Below, piece after piece: positions 42,787 through 50,627 of a stretch of 64,000 nt of DNA. Within the stretch, counting starts at the first letter, position 1. Each line of letters starts with the position of its first letter. This DNA is from Bacteroidia bacterium (GTDB lineage Bacteria > Bacteroidota > Bacteroidia > J057), in the NCBI GenBank assembly GCA_019695295.1, contig JAIBAH010000014.1:1-64000 (forward strand), written 5' to 3'. The notes under the pieces are model-generated. The model ran no database searches. It had not been told where the DNA came from and was given only the letters and a program-made list of their open reading frames with translations. A program made the translations under genes and the position numbers.

Positions 42787-45700
42787 ATGATATTCAACCA
42801 TTTACACAGTCACACTCAGTTTTCGTTGCTGGACGGAGCGGCAGATATTAAAAAAATGCTCAAAAAGGCGCATGCCGACGGAATGCGTGCAGCAGCAATC
42901 ACTGACCACGGAAATATGTTCGGGGTGTTTAAGTTCGTATCTGAGGCTGCCAAAATCGGGATTAAACCGATTGTAGGGTGTGAGTTTTATCTGGTTGAAA
43001 ACCGGCACAAAAGAAGTTTTATCCGGGGTGAAAAAGATGTTCGGTATCATCAGCTGATGCTGGCAAAAAACGAAACCGGATACAAAAACCTGATTAAACT
43101 TTGCTCACTGGGATTCATTGAAGGATTGTATGGAAAATATCCCCGGATTGACAAGGAGCTGATACTGAAATACCACGAAGGACTGATTGCCACAACCTGT
43201 TGTTTAGGGGCGGAAGTTCCCCGTACTATTCTGAGAAAAGGGGAAGAAGAGGCGGAAAAAGTATTCAAATGGTGGCTTGATATTTTTGGGGAAGATTATT
43301 ATATCGAACTTCAGCGGCATAAAATCCCGGATCAGGAAATCGTAAATCAGGTACTGATGAAGTTTGCCGTAAAATACAACGTCAAGGTAATCGCCTCCAA
43401 TGATTCCCATTATGTGGAAAGAACGGATGCCAATGCCCATGATATTTTGTTGTGTATCAATACGGGAGAAAAACAAAGTACTCCCACCATGAAGGATTTC
43501 GGGGATGACGATGATGTTTCTTCCAAGGGAAAACGGTTTGCATTTTATAATGATGAGTTTTTCTTTAAAAATACCGCAGAAATGACGGCCTTATTTAAAG
43601 ATATCCCTCAGGCAATCGACAATACCAATGAAATCGTGGATAAATGTGTGGAGTTGAAGTTAAAAAAAGATATTTTGCTTCCCAACTTTCCCCTCCCTGC
43701 GGACTTCCTGAATCAGGATGATTATCTGAGACACCTCACGATGGAAGGGGCCCGAAACCGGTACAGGGAAATCACCCCCGAAATAGAAGAACGACTGAAT
43801 TTTGAGCTGAATGTAATCCGGACGATGGGTTTTGCGGGATACTTCCTCATTGTACAGGATTATATTAATGCAGGCAGAGACTTAGGCGTATTTGTAGGAC
43901 CGGGCAGGGGTAGTGCTGCGGGTTCGGCGGTAGCTTACTGTATCGGAATCACCAACATCGACCCCATTAAATACGATTTACTCTTTGAGCGTTTTCTGAA
44001 TCCCGACCGGAAAAGCATGCCGGATATCGATACGGACTTCGACGATGAAGGCCGGCAGAAAGTGATTGATTATGTGGTGGATAAATATGGGAAAAATCAG
44101 GTAGCCCAGATTATCACCTATGGTACAATGGCCGCCAAAATGAGTATCAAGGACGTAGCAAGGGTAATGGATTTACCTTTGGCGGAGTCGAATATGCTCG
44201 CCAAACTGGTCCCTGACAAACCCGGTACTGACCTGAACCGTGTACTAAAAGCCCCCCTCACCGGAGCGGACAGTCTGGAAGAAAAAGAACAGTTAAGTCC
44301 GGATGATTTACAAAATGCAAAAAAACTAAGGGAAATCCTCAGTCAGAAAGGCACACTGCAAAGTCAGGTGCTGGAAGAGGCGCTGAAACTGGAAGGCTCC
44401 GTGAGAAATACCGGAATTCATGCGGCAGGTATTATAATTGCCCCTACGGATTTAACGGATTTGATTCCGGTATCTACCGCCAAAGACTCAGACCTGCTCG
44501 TTACTCAGTTCGAAGGTAAAATCATCGAGGATGCAGGCGTAATCAAAATGGACTTTCTCGGACTGAAAAACCTGACCATTATCCGGGACGCACTCAAACT
44601 CATAGAGCAGAATCATGGGAAAAAAATAGATATAGATGAAATCTCCCTCACTGATGCAAAGACCTTTGAACTGTATCAGAAAGGAAGAACCAACGGAACG
44701 TTTCAGTTTGAATCCACGGGAATGCAAAAGTATCTCAAGGAATTAAAACCCGACAAGTTTGAAGACCTCATCGCAATGAACGCTTTGTATCGTCCGGGCC
44801 CGCTGGCTTATATCCCTAACTACATCAACCGTAAGCACGGAAGAGAACCCATTACCTACGACCTGGCCGCAATGGAAGAATACCTGAAAGACACCTACGG
44901 GATTACGGTATATCAGGAACAGGTGATGTTGCTTTCCCAGAAACTGGCCGGCTTTACCAAAGGACAGGCCGATACGCTCCGAAAAGCGATGGGAAAAAAG
45001 GATATCAAGGTGCTCAACGGACTAAAGGAAACTTTCCTGAACGGAGCTGAAGAGAAAGGACATGACCGGAAAGTTCTGGAAAAAATCTGGTCAGACTGGG
45101 AAGCATTTGCTTCCTATGCCTTCAATAAATCCCACTCAACCTGCTATGCCTTCGTGGCTTTTCAGACGGCTTATCTGAAATCCCATTATCCGGCGGAATA
45201 TCTGGCAGCTATCCTTACCAATAATGCGAGTAATATCACAAAGATTACCTTTTTTATGGAGGAGTGTAAAGCCATGGGAATTCCGGTGCTTTCTCCGGAT
45301 GTGAATGAGTCTGCAGTATTATTCGGGGTAAACAAAAAAGGAGAAATCCGCTTTGGAATGGGCGCAATCAAGGGCGTAGGCTCCGCAGTAGTAGAGAAAA
45401 TCATAGAGGAAAGAAACACAAACGGACCGTTTAAATCGGTATTTGACTTACTGAAGCGGATGCCTCCCAGAACGGTCAATAAAAAAGTACTGGAATCACT
45501 GGTACTTGCCGGCGCATTGGATTGTTTCGGAGTGGAGCGATTCCGGTATTTCATGCAGGCAAATCAGAAAGAAGAAGCCAATGTACTCGAAAAGGCATTG
45601 TCATGGGCTTCCAAAATGCAGGACGGCAAAAATTCAGCTCAGGCAAGTCTTTTTGGGGGAGAAAATACAGAAGAAATTGCCGAAACGGAGCCTTCTTTTC

Positions 45701-46395
45701 CTCCTTACAGTCCGGACCACGCATGGACTCAGATGGAAACCCTCAATAAAGAAAAGGAAGTAATTGGATTTTATCTTTCCGGACATCCACTGGATAAATT
45801 CCGCTGGCAACTCGACGCTTTTCCTCAAATCCAGAAACTGGGTATTCTGAACGATGCAGAGAACGACCGTAAACCCATCGGAACGGAAATCCGTGTGGCA
45901 GGAATTGTATCGGGTTTTCAGGAAAAAATGACAGGTTCAGGCAAAAAATTCCTGACTTTCAGTATAGAGGATTTTACCGGTTCTATGGAAATGAGTGTAT
46001 TTTCATGGGGAAAAGAAGACGCTGTAGCCAAATTCAGGCCTTTGGTTCAGAACAACAGTCTGGTGATTATAACGGGAGTATATCAGGCAAGATATAATGA
46101 CCCTACTGCTTTTGAGTTTAAAATAAGGGAAATTATTCCTATCACCGAAGAACTGATAGAAGGAATGATGAAGCAATTTACCATCATTCTGAATAATGCG
46201 GAAATCACCAAAGAAACAATTCAATCCATTGATAAGTATTGTAAAAAAAATCAGGGGAAAATCTTCCTGAATTTTCGGGTTTTTGATATAGAAACCCAGA
46301 ATCAACTGGAGCTTGCAAGTGCATTCAGGGTACAGATTGATAATGCATTCGTTGAAAATCTAAAAAAACTGGGAATTGAATACGTAATAAATTGA
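42787..46395 (+). CDS. dnaE: DNA polymerase III subunit alpha
   Basis: A 1,202-residue replicative polymerase. The N-terminal PHP domain starts HLHSHTQFSLLDGAADI and keeps AITDHGNMFG. The polymerase core has the GPGRGSAAGS motif and the catalytic acidic strand PDIDTDFDD. Further on are the fingers and beta-binding regions, a helix-hairpin-helix, and an OB domain (IRVAGIVSGFQEKMT) near the C-terminus. Many Bacteroidota PHP domains keep metal ligands; whether this one is active was not assessed. It has no built-in DnaQ-type proofreading domain. Confidence 0.97.
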   Translation: MIFNHLHSHTQFSLLDGAADIKKMLKKAHADGMRAAAITDHGNMFGVFKFVSEAAKIGIKPIVGCEFYLVENRHKRSFIRGEKDVRYHQLMLAKNETGYKNLIKLCSLGFIEGLYGKYPRIDKELILKYHEGLIATTCCLGAEVPRTILRKGEEEAEKVFKWWLDIFGEDYYIELQRHKIPDQEIVNQVLMKFAVKYNVKVIASNDSHYVERTDANAHDILLCINTGEKQSTPTMKDFGDDDDVSSKGKRFAFYNDEFFFKNTAEMTALFKDIPQAIDNTNEIVDKCVELKLKKDILLPNFPLPADFLNQDDYLRHLTMEGARNRYREITPEIEERLNFELNVIRTMGFAGYFLIVQDYINAGRDLGVFVGPGRGSAAGSAVAYCIGITNIDPIKYDLLFERFLNPDRKSMPDIDTDFDDEGRQKVIDYVVDKYGKNQVAQIITYGTMAAKMSIKDVARVMDLPLAESNMLAKLVPDKPGTDLNRVLKAPLTGADSLEEKEQLSPDDLQNAKKLREILSQKGTLQSQVLEEALKLEGSVRNTGIHAAGIIIAPTDLTDLIPVSTAKDSDLLVTQFEGKIIEDAGVIKMDFLGLKNLTIIRDALKLIEQNHGKKIDIDEISLTDAKTFELYQKGRTNGTFQFESTGMQKYLKELKPDKFEDLIAMNALYRPGPLAYIPNYINRKHGREPITYDLAAMEEYLKDTYGITVYQEQVMLLSQKLAGFTKGQADTLRKAMGKKDIKVLNGLKETFLNGAEEKGHDRKVLEKIWSDWEAFASYAFNKSHSTCYAFVAFQTAYLKSHYPAEYLAAILTNNASNITKITFFMEECKAMGIPVLSPDVNESAVLFGVNKKGEIRFGMGAIKGVGSAVVEKIIEERNTNGPFKSVFDLLKRMPPRTVNKKVLESLVLAGALDCFGVERFRYFMQANQKEEANVLEKALSWASKMQDGKNSAQASLFGGENTEEIAETEPSFPPYSPDHAWTQMETLNKEKEVIGFYLSGHPLDKFRWQLDAFPQIQKLGILNDAENDRKPIGTEIRVAGIVSGFQEKMTGSGKKFLTFSIEDFTGSMEMSVFSWGKEDAVAKFRPLVQNNSLVIITGVYQARYNDPTAFEFKIREIIPITEELIEGMMKQFTIILNNAEITKETIQSIDKYCKKNQGKIFLNFRVFDIETQNQLELASAFRVQIDNAFVENLKKLGIEYVIN

Positions 46396-46463
46396 TGCTT
46401 TTTCAAACGATACTGTAAAAATATAGTTATACCCTGAGAATTAAAATTTAACAATCAATCTTT

Positions 46464-47009
46464 ATGAGTCATAAAATTCATTCCACTACGGTTTTAGGGG
46501 TAATCCACAACGGAAAAGTAGCATTGGGAGCTGATGGACAGGCTACCCTTGGCAATACCGTAATGAAAGGCAATGTAAAAAAGGTAAGAAAAATTGCAGA
46601 TGGAAAAATTCTGGTAGGGTTTGCCGGTTCTACGTCTGACGCATTTACTTTACTGGAAAGATTTGAGGAAAAACTGAATATGTACAGAGGTAATCTGAAA
46701 CGCTCCGCAATAGAACTTGCAAAAGACTGGCGCACAGACCGATACCTCCGCAGACTGGAGTCTATGCTCATTGTCATGAATCAAGAGGAAGCCCTGATTA
46801 TTTCCGGTTCCGGGGATGTAATGGATACCGAAGACGGCGTTTTTGCCATCGGAAGCGGCTCTATGTTTGCAAGGGCTGCCGCAATCGCCCTCAAAAAGCA
46901 CGCGCCTCATCTTACTGCAAAGGAAATGGTTCAGGAAGGCTTAAACATTGCGGCTGATATCTGCATTTATACTAATCATAATATTGAAATCATGGAAATC
47001 ACCGATTGA
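46464..47009 (+). CDS. hslV: ATP-dependent protease subunit HslV
   Basis: A 181-residue proteasome-like peptidase subunit. The sequence [13 protein letters not shown] indicates a seven-residue propeptide before catalytic Thr8. The following [14 protein letters not shown] and [12 protein letters not shown] stretches are classic HslV. HslV normally works with the ATPase HslU; no hslU gene is adjacent, so it must be elsewhere. It is followed after 29 bp by an aldo/keto reductase gene. Confidence 0.96.
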   Translation: MSHKIHSTTVLGVIHNGKVALGADGQATLGNTVMKGNVKKVRKIADGKILVGFAGSTSDAFTLLERFEEKLNMYRGNLKRSAIELAKDWRTDRYLRRLESMLIVMNQEEALIISGSGDVMDTEDGVFAIGSGSMFARAAAIALKKHAPHLTAKEMVQEGLNIAADICIYTNHNIEIMEITD

Positions 47010-47038
47010 TTTCCTACTCCCAAGCAAGTAAAAAAAAT

Positions 47039-48019
47039 ATGGAATACAGAAAACTCGGAAAATCAGGATTATGGGTAAGTGCGCTTTCCCTCGGTTCGTG
47101 GCTTACTTTTGGAAAACAGGTAGAGGACAGAACGGCAGAAGCGCTTATGCGCACAGCCTATGAAAAAGGCGTTAACTTCTTTGATAATGCAGAGATTTAC
47201 TCCAAAGGACAGTCCGAAGTTGTGATGGGACAGATACTGAAGCGGATGAACTGGGACAGAAGTACTTACATGGTTTCCAGCAAGGTATTCTGGGGTGGGG
47301 ACAAACCCAATCAGACGGGATTAATGCGCAAACATATTATCGAAGGCTGTGAGGCTGCCCTCAAAAGATTTCAACTGGATTATCTGGATATGTTTTTCTG
47401 CCACCGGTATGATCAGCGTACCCCGATTGAAGAAACTGTAAGAGCCATGGAAACCCTCATTCAGCAGGGAAAAGTCTTATATTGGGGCACATCTGAATGG
47501 AGTGGAGCAGAAATCATGGAAGCGAATATGCACGCCCGCCTCCTGAATATGACTCCGCCTTCTATGGAACAACCGCATTATAATATGTTTACCCGAAATG
47601 CAGTTGAGCTGGATTACCTCAGACCTTATCACTATGGAATGGGAACTACCATCTGGTCTCCGCTTGCTTCGGGCTTGCTTACCGGAAAATACAATGACGG
47701 AAAAATCCCCGGTGACACAAGGCTTGCAATGGAAGGATTGGAATGGCTCAGGGATAGCACGCTGCTGGAAGAGCGCATCGAAAAGGTAAAAAAACTGACA
47801 GAATTTGCGCTCGATACCGGAATGACGATGTCGCAGATGGCCATTGCATGGTGTCTGAAAAATCCGAATGTAAGTACGGTCATTCTTGGAGCCTCCAAAG
47901 TTTCTCAACTGGAAGAAAACCTGAAAGCCCTGGAGGTAGTCCCTTTGTTAACCGATGAAGTAATGGCAAAAATCGAAGAAATTCTTCAAAACAAGCCATC
48001 AAGAACCTGGTATGTTTAA
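47039..48019 (+). CDS. Aldo/keto reductase, potassium-channel beta-subunit-like
   Basis: A 326-residue NADPH-dependent reductase starting at ATG 47039; the TTG at 47006 inside the hslV stop region is less likely. The catalytic tetrad can be read as Asp49, Tyr54 (DNAEIYSKG), Lys82 (SSKVFWGG) and His122 (FCHRYD). The sequence is closest to the Kv-beta/AKR6 and YghZ-like group, which reduce aldehydes such as methylglyoxal. Cofactor-binding residues ILGASKVSQLEEN near the C-terminus are conserved. It is probably read with hslV and the two genes downstream. Confidence 0.88.
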   Translation: MEYRKLGKSGLWVSALSLGSWLTFGKQVEDRTAEALMRTAYEKGVNFFDNAEIYSKGQSEVVMGQILKRMNWDRSTYMVSSKVFWGGDKPNQTGLMRKHIIEGCEAALKRFQLDYLDMFFCHRYDQRTPIEETVRAMETLIQQGKVLYWGTSEWSGAEIMEANMHARLLNMTPPSMEQPHYNMFTRNAVELDYLRPYHYGMGTTIWSPLASGLLTGKYNDGKIPGDTRLAMEGLEWLRDSTLLEERIEKVKKLTEFALDTGMTMSQMAIAWCLKNPNVSTVILGASKVSQLEENLKALEVVPLLTDEVMAKIEEILQNKPSRTWYV

Positions 48020-48023
48020 TGGT

Positions 48024-48530
48024 ATGAAGCTGTGGGCTTTTCTCATTATTTTTCTTTCATTCTGGCCATCTCTTCGGGCCTGCGATTGCTGTAAAGACTC
48101 TCTGACCTCCGCAGCATTAATTGAGAAAGCTTCTGTTATTTTCAGGGGAAAAGCAACGGAAGAAAACAATAACTGGATGTCCGGAGGCAAAAAATATACC
48201 TTCGTAGTGCAGGAAAGCTGGAAAGAGCAGGCCAATAAAGTCATGTATGTAAATACCCCTTTTGAAAACAATTGCGGAATGCGTTTTGAAGTAGGAAAAA
48301 CCTATGTCGTTTTTGTCAGAAAAGAGAGAAGAAAATTCGTAACGGACTGCTGTATGGGTAGCTTTGGGGTAGAAGAAGAGAAAATATCAGAAGCCGCATT
48401 AGGGTCAAAAATGGGGGTAAAAACAACCAATCCCATGTCACTTATGATTGGTATATCGGTAACGCTTATTATCGTTTTAGGAACATTTGTCGTATTTCTT
48501 TTTAGCAGAAGGGCAAAATCTCCAGAATAA
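48024..48530 (+). CDS. Exported, membrane-anchored TIMP/NTR-like protein
   Basis: A protein of about 168 residues from ATG 48024; the ATG at 48012 overlaps the upstream stop and adds four residues. The signal peptide ends LRA, and the mature chain begins CDCC. A cysteine at the mature N-terminus followed by Cys-x-Cys is the hallmark of tissue-inhibitor-of-metalloproteinase (NTR) folds, and NNCGMRFEVGKTYVVFVRKE fits their later strands. A C-terminal membrane helix (MIGISVTLIIVLGTFVVFLF) holds it in the membrane, with a short basic tail. The function is unknown. The gap to the aldo/keto reductase is 4 bp, so it is in the same operon. Confidence 0.68.
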   Translation: MKLWAFLIIFLSFWPSLRACDCCKDSLTSAALIEKASVIFRGKATEENNNWMSGGKKYTFVVQESWKEQANKVMYVNTPFENNCGMRFEVGKTYVVFVRKERRKFVTDCCMGSFGVEEEKISEAALGSKMGVKTTNPMSLMIGISVTLIIVLGTFVVFLFSRRAKSPE

Positions 48531-48577
48531 ATTCCTCTGTCAATCCAATGTTTTACCAATAAAAGTACTCAAGTCTC

Positions 48578-49273
48578 ATGAATTTACCCCCTGTAAACCC
48601 GGAATCCGTCAAAATGGAGGCAAGCTGGAAAAATGCGCTGCTGAATGAGTTTGGTCTTCCATATTTTGCAACGCTCAGAGAATTTCTGAAACAGGAAAAA
48701 GAAGCCGGTAAAGTGATTTATCCTCCGGGCAACCTGATTTTTCATGCCTTTGAAAAAACCCCTTTTGATGCCGTAAAAATCGTCATTATCGGGCAAGACC
48801 CTTATCATGGAGACGGTCAGGCCCACGGGCTTTCCTTTTCTGTACCCAACGGTGTCGCAATTCCTCCTTCTCTCCGAAATATTTACAAAGAGCTGGCTGT
48901 TGATATTCCGGGCTTTGTCATACCCAAGCACGGAAATCTGGAAAAATGGACTGAGCAAGGAGTCCTTTTGCTAAACGCAACCCTTACCGTCAGAGCCAAA
49001 GAAGCGGGCTCACATCAGAAAAAGGGTTGGGAACAATTTACCGATGCGGTAATCCGGGAATTAAACGAACAGAAAACAGGACTCATTTTCTTGCTTTGGG
49101 GAAAATATGCTCAGGAGAAAGGAAAAATCATTGATACGGAAAAACACTTTGCATTAAAAGCCGCACATCCGTCTCCACTTGCAGGTAATGCGTTTATGGG
49201 TTGCAGGCATTTTTCTCAGTCCAATGAGATTCTCCGGAATGCAGGAAAAACCCCGGTAAACTGGCAGGTATAA
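48578..49273 (+). CDS. ung: Uracil-DNA glycosylase
   Basis: A 231-residue family 1 UDG that removes uracil from DNA. The water-activating motif GQDPYHG has Asp74 and His77, the minor-groove loop HPSPLAGNAF has His197, and the uracil-specificity region SFSVPNG is present. Length is normal. It starts 47 bp after the TIMP-like gene and closes the run of genes that begins at hslV. Confidence 0.97.
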   Translation: MNLPPVNPESVKMEASWKNALLNEFGLPYFATLREFLKQEKEAGKVIYPPGNLIFHAFEKTPFDAVKIVIIGQDPYHGDGQAHGLSFSVPNGVAIPPSLRNIYKELAVDIPGFVIPKHGNLEKWTEQGVLLLNATLTVRAKEAGSHQKKGWEQFTDAVIRELNEQKTGLIFLLWGKYAQEKGKIIDTEKHFALKAAHPSPLAGNAFMGCRHFSQSNEILRNAGKTPVNWQV

Positions 49274-49464
49274 AAAATATATTTTACTGTTTTTCAGTAA
49301 TTTAAAAATATTTCTGTTTTTTTTTATCAAAATTTAAAGTAAAAGACTGGCGTACTTCGTCTTCCCTTATGAAAGCAAACTCCTGAGAACTGTCTTTTCC
49401 CTTTCAGGATTTATCAGAGTGAGGAATTTGCCGGATTTTTCAATCTTTAATTTTTTTAAAAACT

Positions 49465-49740
49465 ATGTTCCGATTAATTTTCAGGTCTCTCCTTGCAGGA
49501 GCGGCAGTAGGTTTCTTTCTTTTTATTCTTCCGTTTTTGCTTCTGAAAGCAATAATCTTTATGGTAATTATTGTGGGAATTCTGCGCCTGACAGGCAAAG
49601 CAAGATTCCGGAGACGTTTTTATTCCGATTCTTATCAGCACCATTATTCAGGTCCGGTAAGCGGATTGTATGATCCGTACTCTCAGCCTCCCTATTACCG
49701 TGGAGAAGAAGGAAAAGTAATTCACATTGATATTCAATAA
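49465..49740 (+). CDS. Small membrane protein upstream of Hsp20
   Basis: A 91-residue protein with two closely spaced hydrophobic segments (about residues 4-27 and 27-43) and a hydrophilic tail rich in Tyr, Arg, His and Pro, such as RRRFYSDSYQHHYSGP. No family recognised. It is the first gene of a set of three ending in Hsp20, with 17 bp to the next gene. The His/Arg/Gly-rich composition is shared with the next two proteins. Confidence 0.55.
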   Translation: MFRLIFRSLLAGAAVGFFLFILPFLLLKAIIFMVIIVGILRLTGKARFRRRFYSDSYQHHYSGPVSGLYDPYSQPPYYRGEEGKVIHIDIQ

Positions 49741-49757
49741 TTTAAATCATTCCAATC

Positions 49758-49985
49758 ATGAAAAGAAATATTCAGTTTGGGGTTGCCCTCCTTGCGGGAA
49801 TTGTAACCTATGCAGCACTGAGCTTCGGGGGCGCACCTCGATTCAGGCATCATCATGAGGTAAAAAATCATGAATCCCATGGCCGGTTTTTTCATAATCG
49901 ATGTTCCGGTTTTTCAGAAAACCCACACAGAGAACATTGTAAAAGGTTTCAGCAAAAACCGGGTTCAGGCCATCAGACACAGTAA
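49758..49985 (+). CDS. Small His-rich exported or membrane protein
   Basis: A 75-residue protein with an N-terminal hydrophobic segment (GVALLAGIVTYAALSFGG) that could be a signal or anchor. The tail is very rich in His, Arg and Phe, with HHH at residues 31-33 and nine or more histidines in all. Metal or nucleic-acid binding is possible but unproven. It lies 17 bp after the membrane protein gene and 114 bp before the hsp20 start. Confidence 0.5.
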   Translation: MKRNIQFGVALLAGIVTYAALSFGGAPRFRHHHEVKNHESHGRFFHNRCSGFSENPHREHCKRFQQKPGSGHQTQ

Positions 49986-50035
49986 AATTTATCTATTATT
50001 TAATCATACCGTATTTTTCTTTTTCTCTGGTAAGC

Positions 50036-50054
50036 CTCATTTGTACAAAATGAG
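50036..50054 (+). promoter_or_regulatory. Hairpin in the leader of hsp20
   Basis: CTCATTT and AAATGAG form a 7 bp stem with loop GTACA, about 45 bases before the hsp20 start. There is no T-run, so it is not a terminator. It might be an operator or temperature-sensitive structure. Confidence 0.3.
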
Positions 50055-50099
50055 AGGGCAAAGGATTGATACTCAATTTCAACATTTTTTTAATATTTA

Positions 50100-50546
50100 A
50101 TGTATCACTATTGTAACACAGCAGGTAGTGCAAGAGATTGCGGCCCTGCATTTGGACAGGAAAGAGGACATCATTTCTCTTTTCAAAGGTTTGGAGGGAA
50201 TTCTCATGGAAGAAGACCCAAATATAATGTACCGGTCAACATCGTTGACAAAGGCGAGGCATTCGAGATTCATGTATATGCAACGGGATTTGACAAATCA
50301 GATATTTCCCTGACTGTAGCCAGTGATTTGCTGCTCATACGGGGAGAAAAAAACCTCAGCCCGGAAGATACCCCGGAATTTACCCGTCAGGAATTTCCGG
50401 TTAAGACTTTCGAACGGCAGATTGCCCTCAACGGGATGACAGACACCACAGCCATCAGCGCAAAACAGGAGGGCGGAGTTCTGATAATTTCCCTTCCCAA
50501 ATCGCCTAAAGCAAAATCAGAGAATCAAAAAATTGATATTGACTAA
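50100..50546 (+). CDS. Small heat shock protein, Hsp20/alpha-crystallin family
   Basis: A 148-residue ATP-independent holdase. The alpha-crystallin domain spans about residues 40-140: VPVNIVDKGEAFEIHVYATGF, then EFTRQEFPVKTFERQI and the closing GVLIISLPK, each a conserved strand. The first 40 residues are rich in Gly, Arg, Phe and His and are probably disordered. The start ATG at 50100 has no Shine-Dalgarno site, only an AT-rich leader. Two small His/Arg-rich protein genes precede it and a strong terminator follows. Confidence 0.9.
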   Translation: MYHYCNTAGSARDCGPAFGQERGHHFSFQRFGGNSHGRRPKYNVPVNIVDKGEAFEIHVYATGFDKSDISLTVASDLLLIRGEKNLSPEDTPEFTRQEFPVKTFERQIALNGMTDTTAISAKQEGGVLIISLPKSPKAKSENQKIDID

Positions 50547-50570
50547 CCCGTATTTTCAACGGTCATGAAA

Positions 50571-50605
50571 AATCCCCCCTGAGTTCAAGCGAATCAGGGG
50601 GGATT
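50571..50605. terminator. Bidirectional terminator between hsp20 and the subtilase
   Basis: AATCCCCCCTG and CAGGGGGGATT form a perfect 11 bp stem with a 13-base loop, between two convergent genes. Confidence 0.85.
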
Positions 50606-50627
50606 ATCTATTGAGAAAAATCTGGTT

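Noticed and set aside
49419-49673. Alternative frame overlapping the small membrane protein at 49465
   Set aside because: The other frame has a better ATG, a clear membrane segment and fits the operon spacing.
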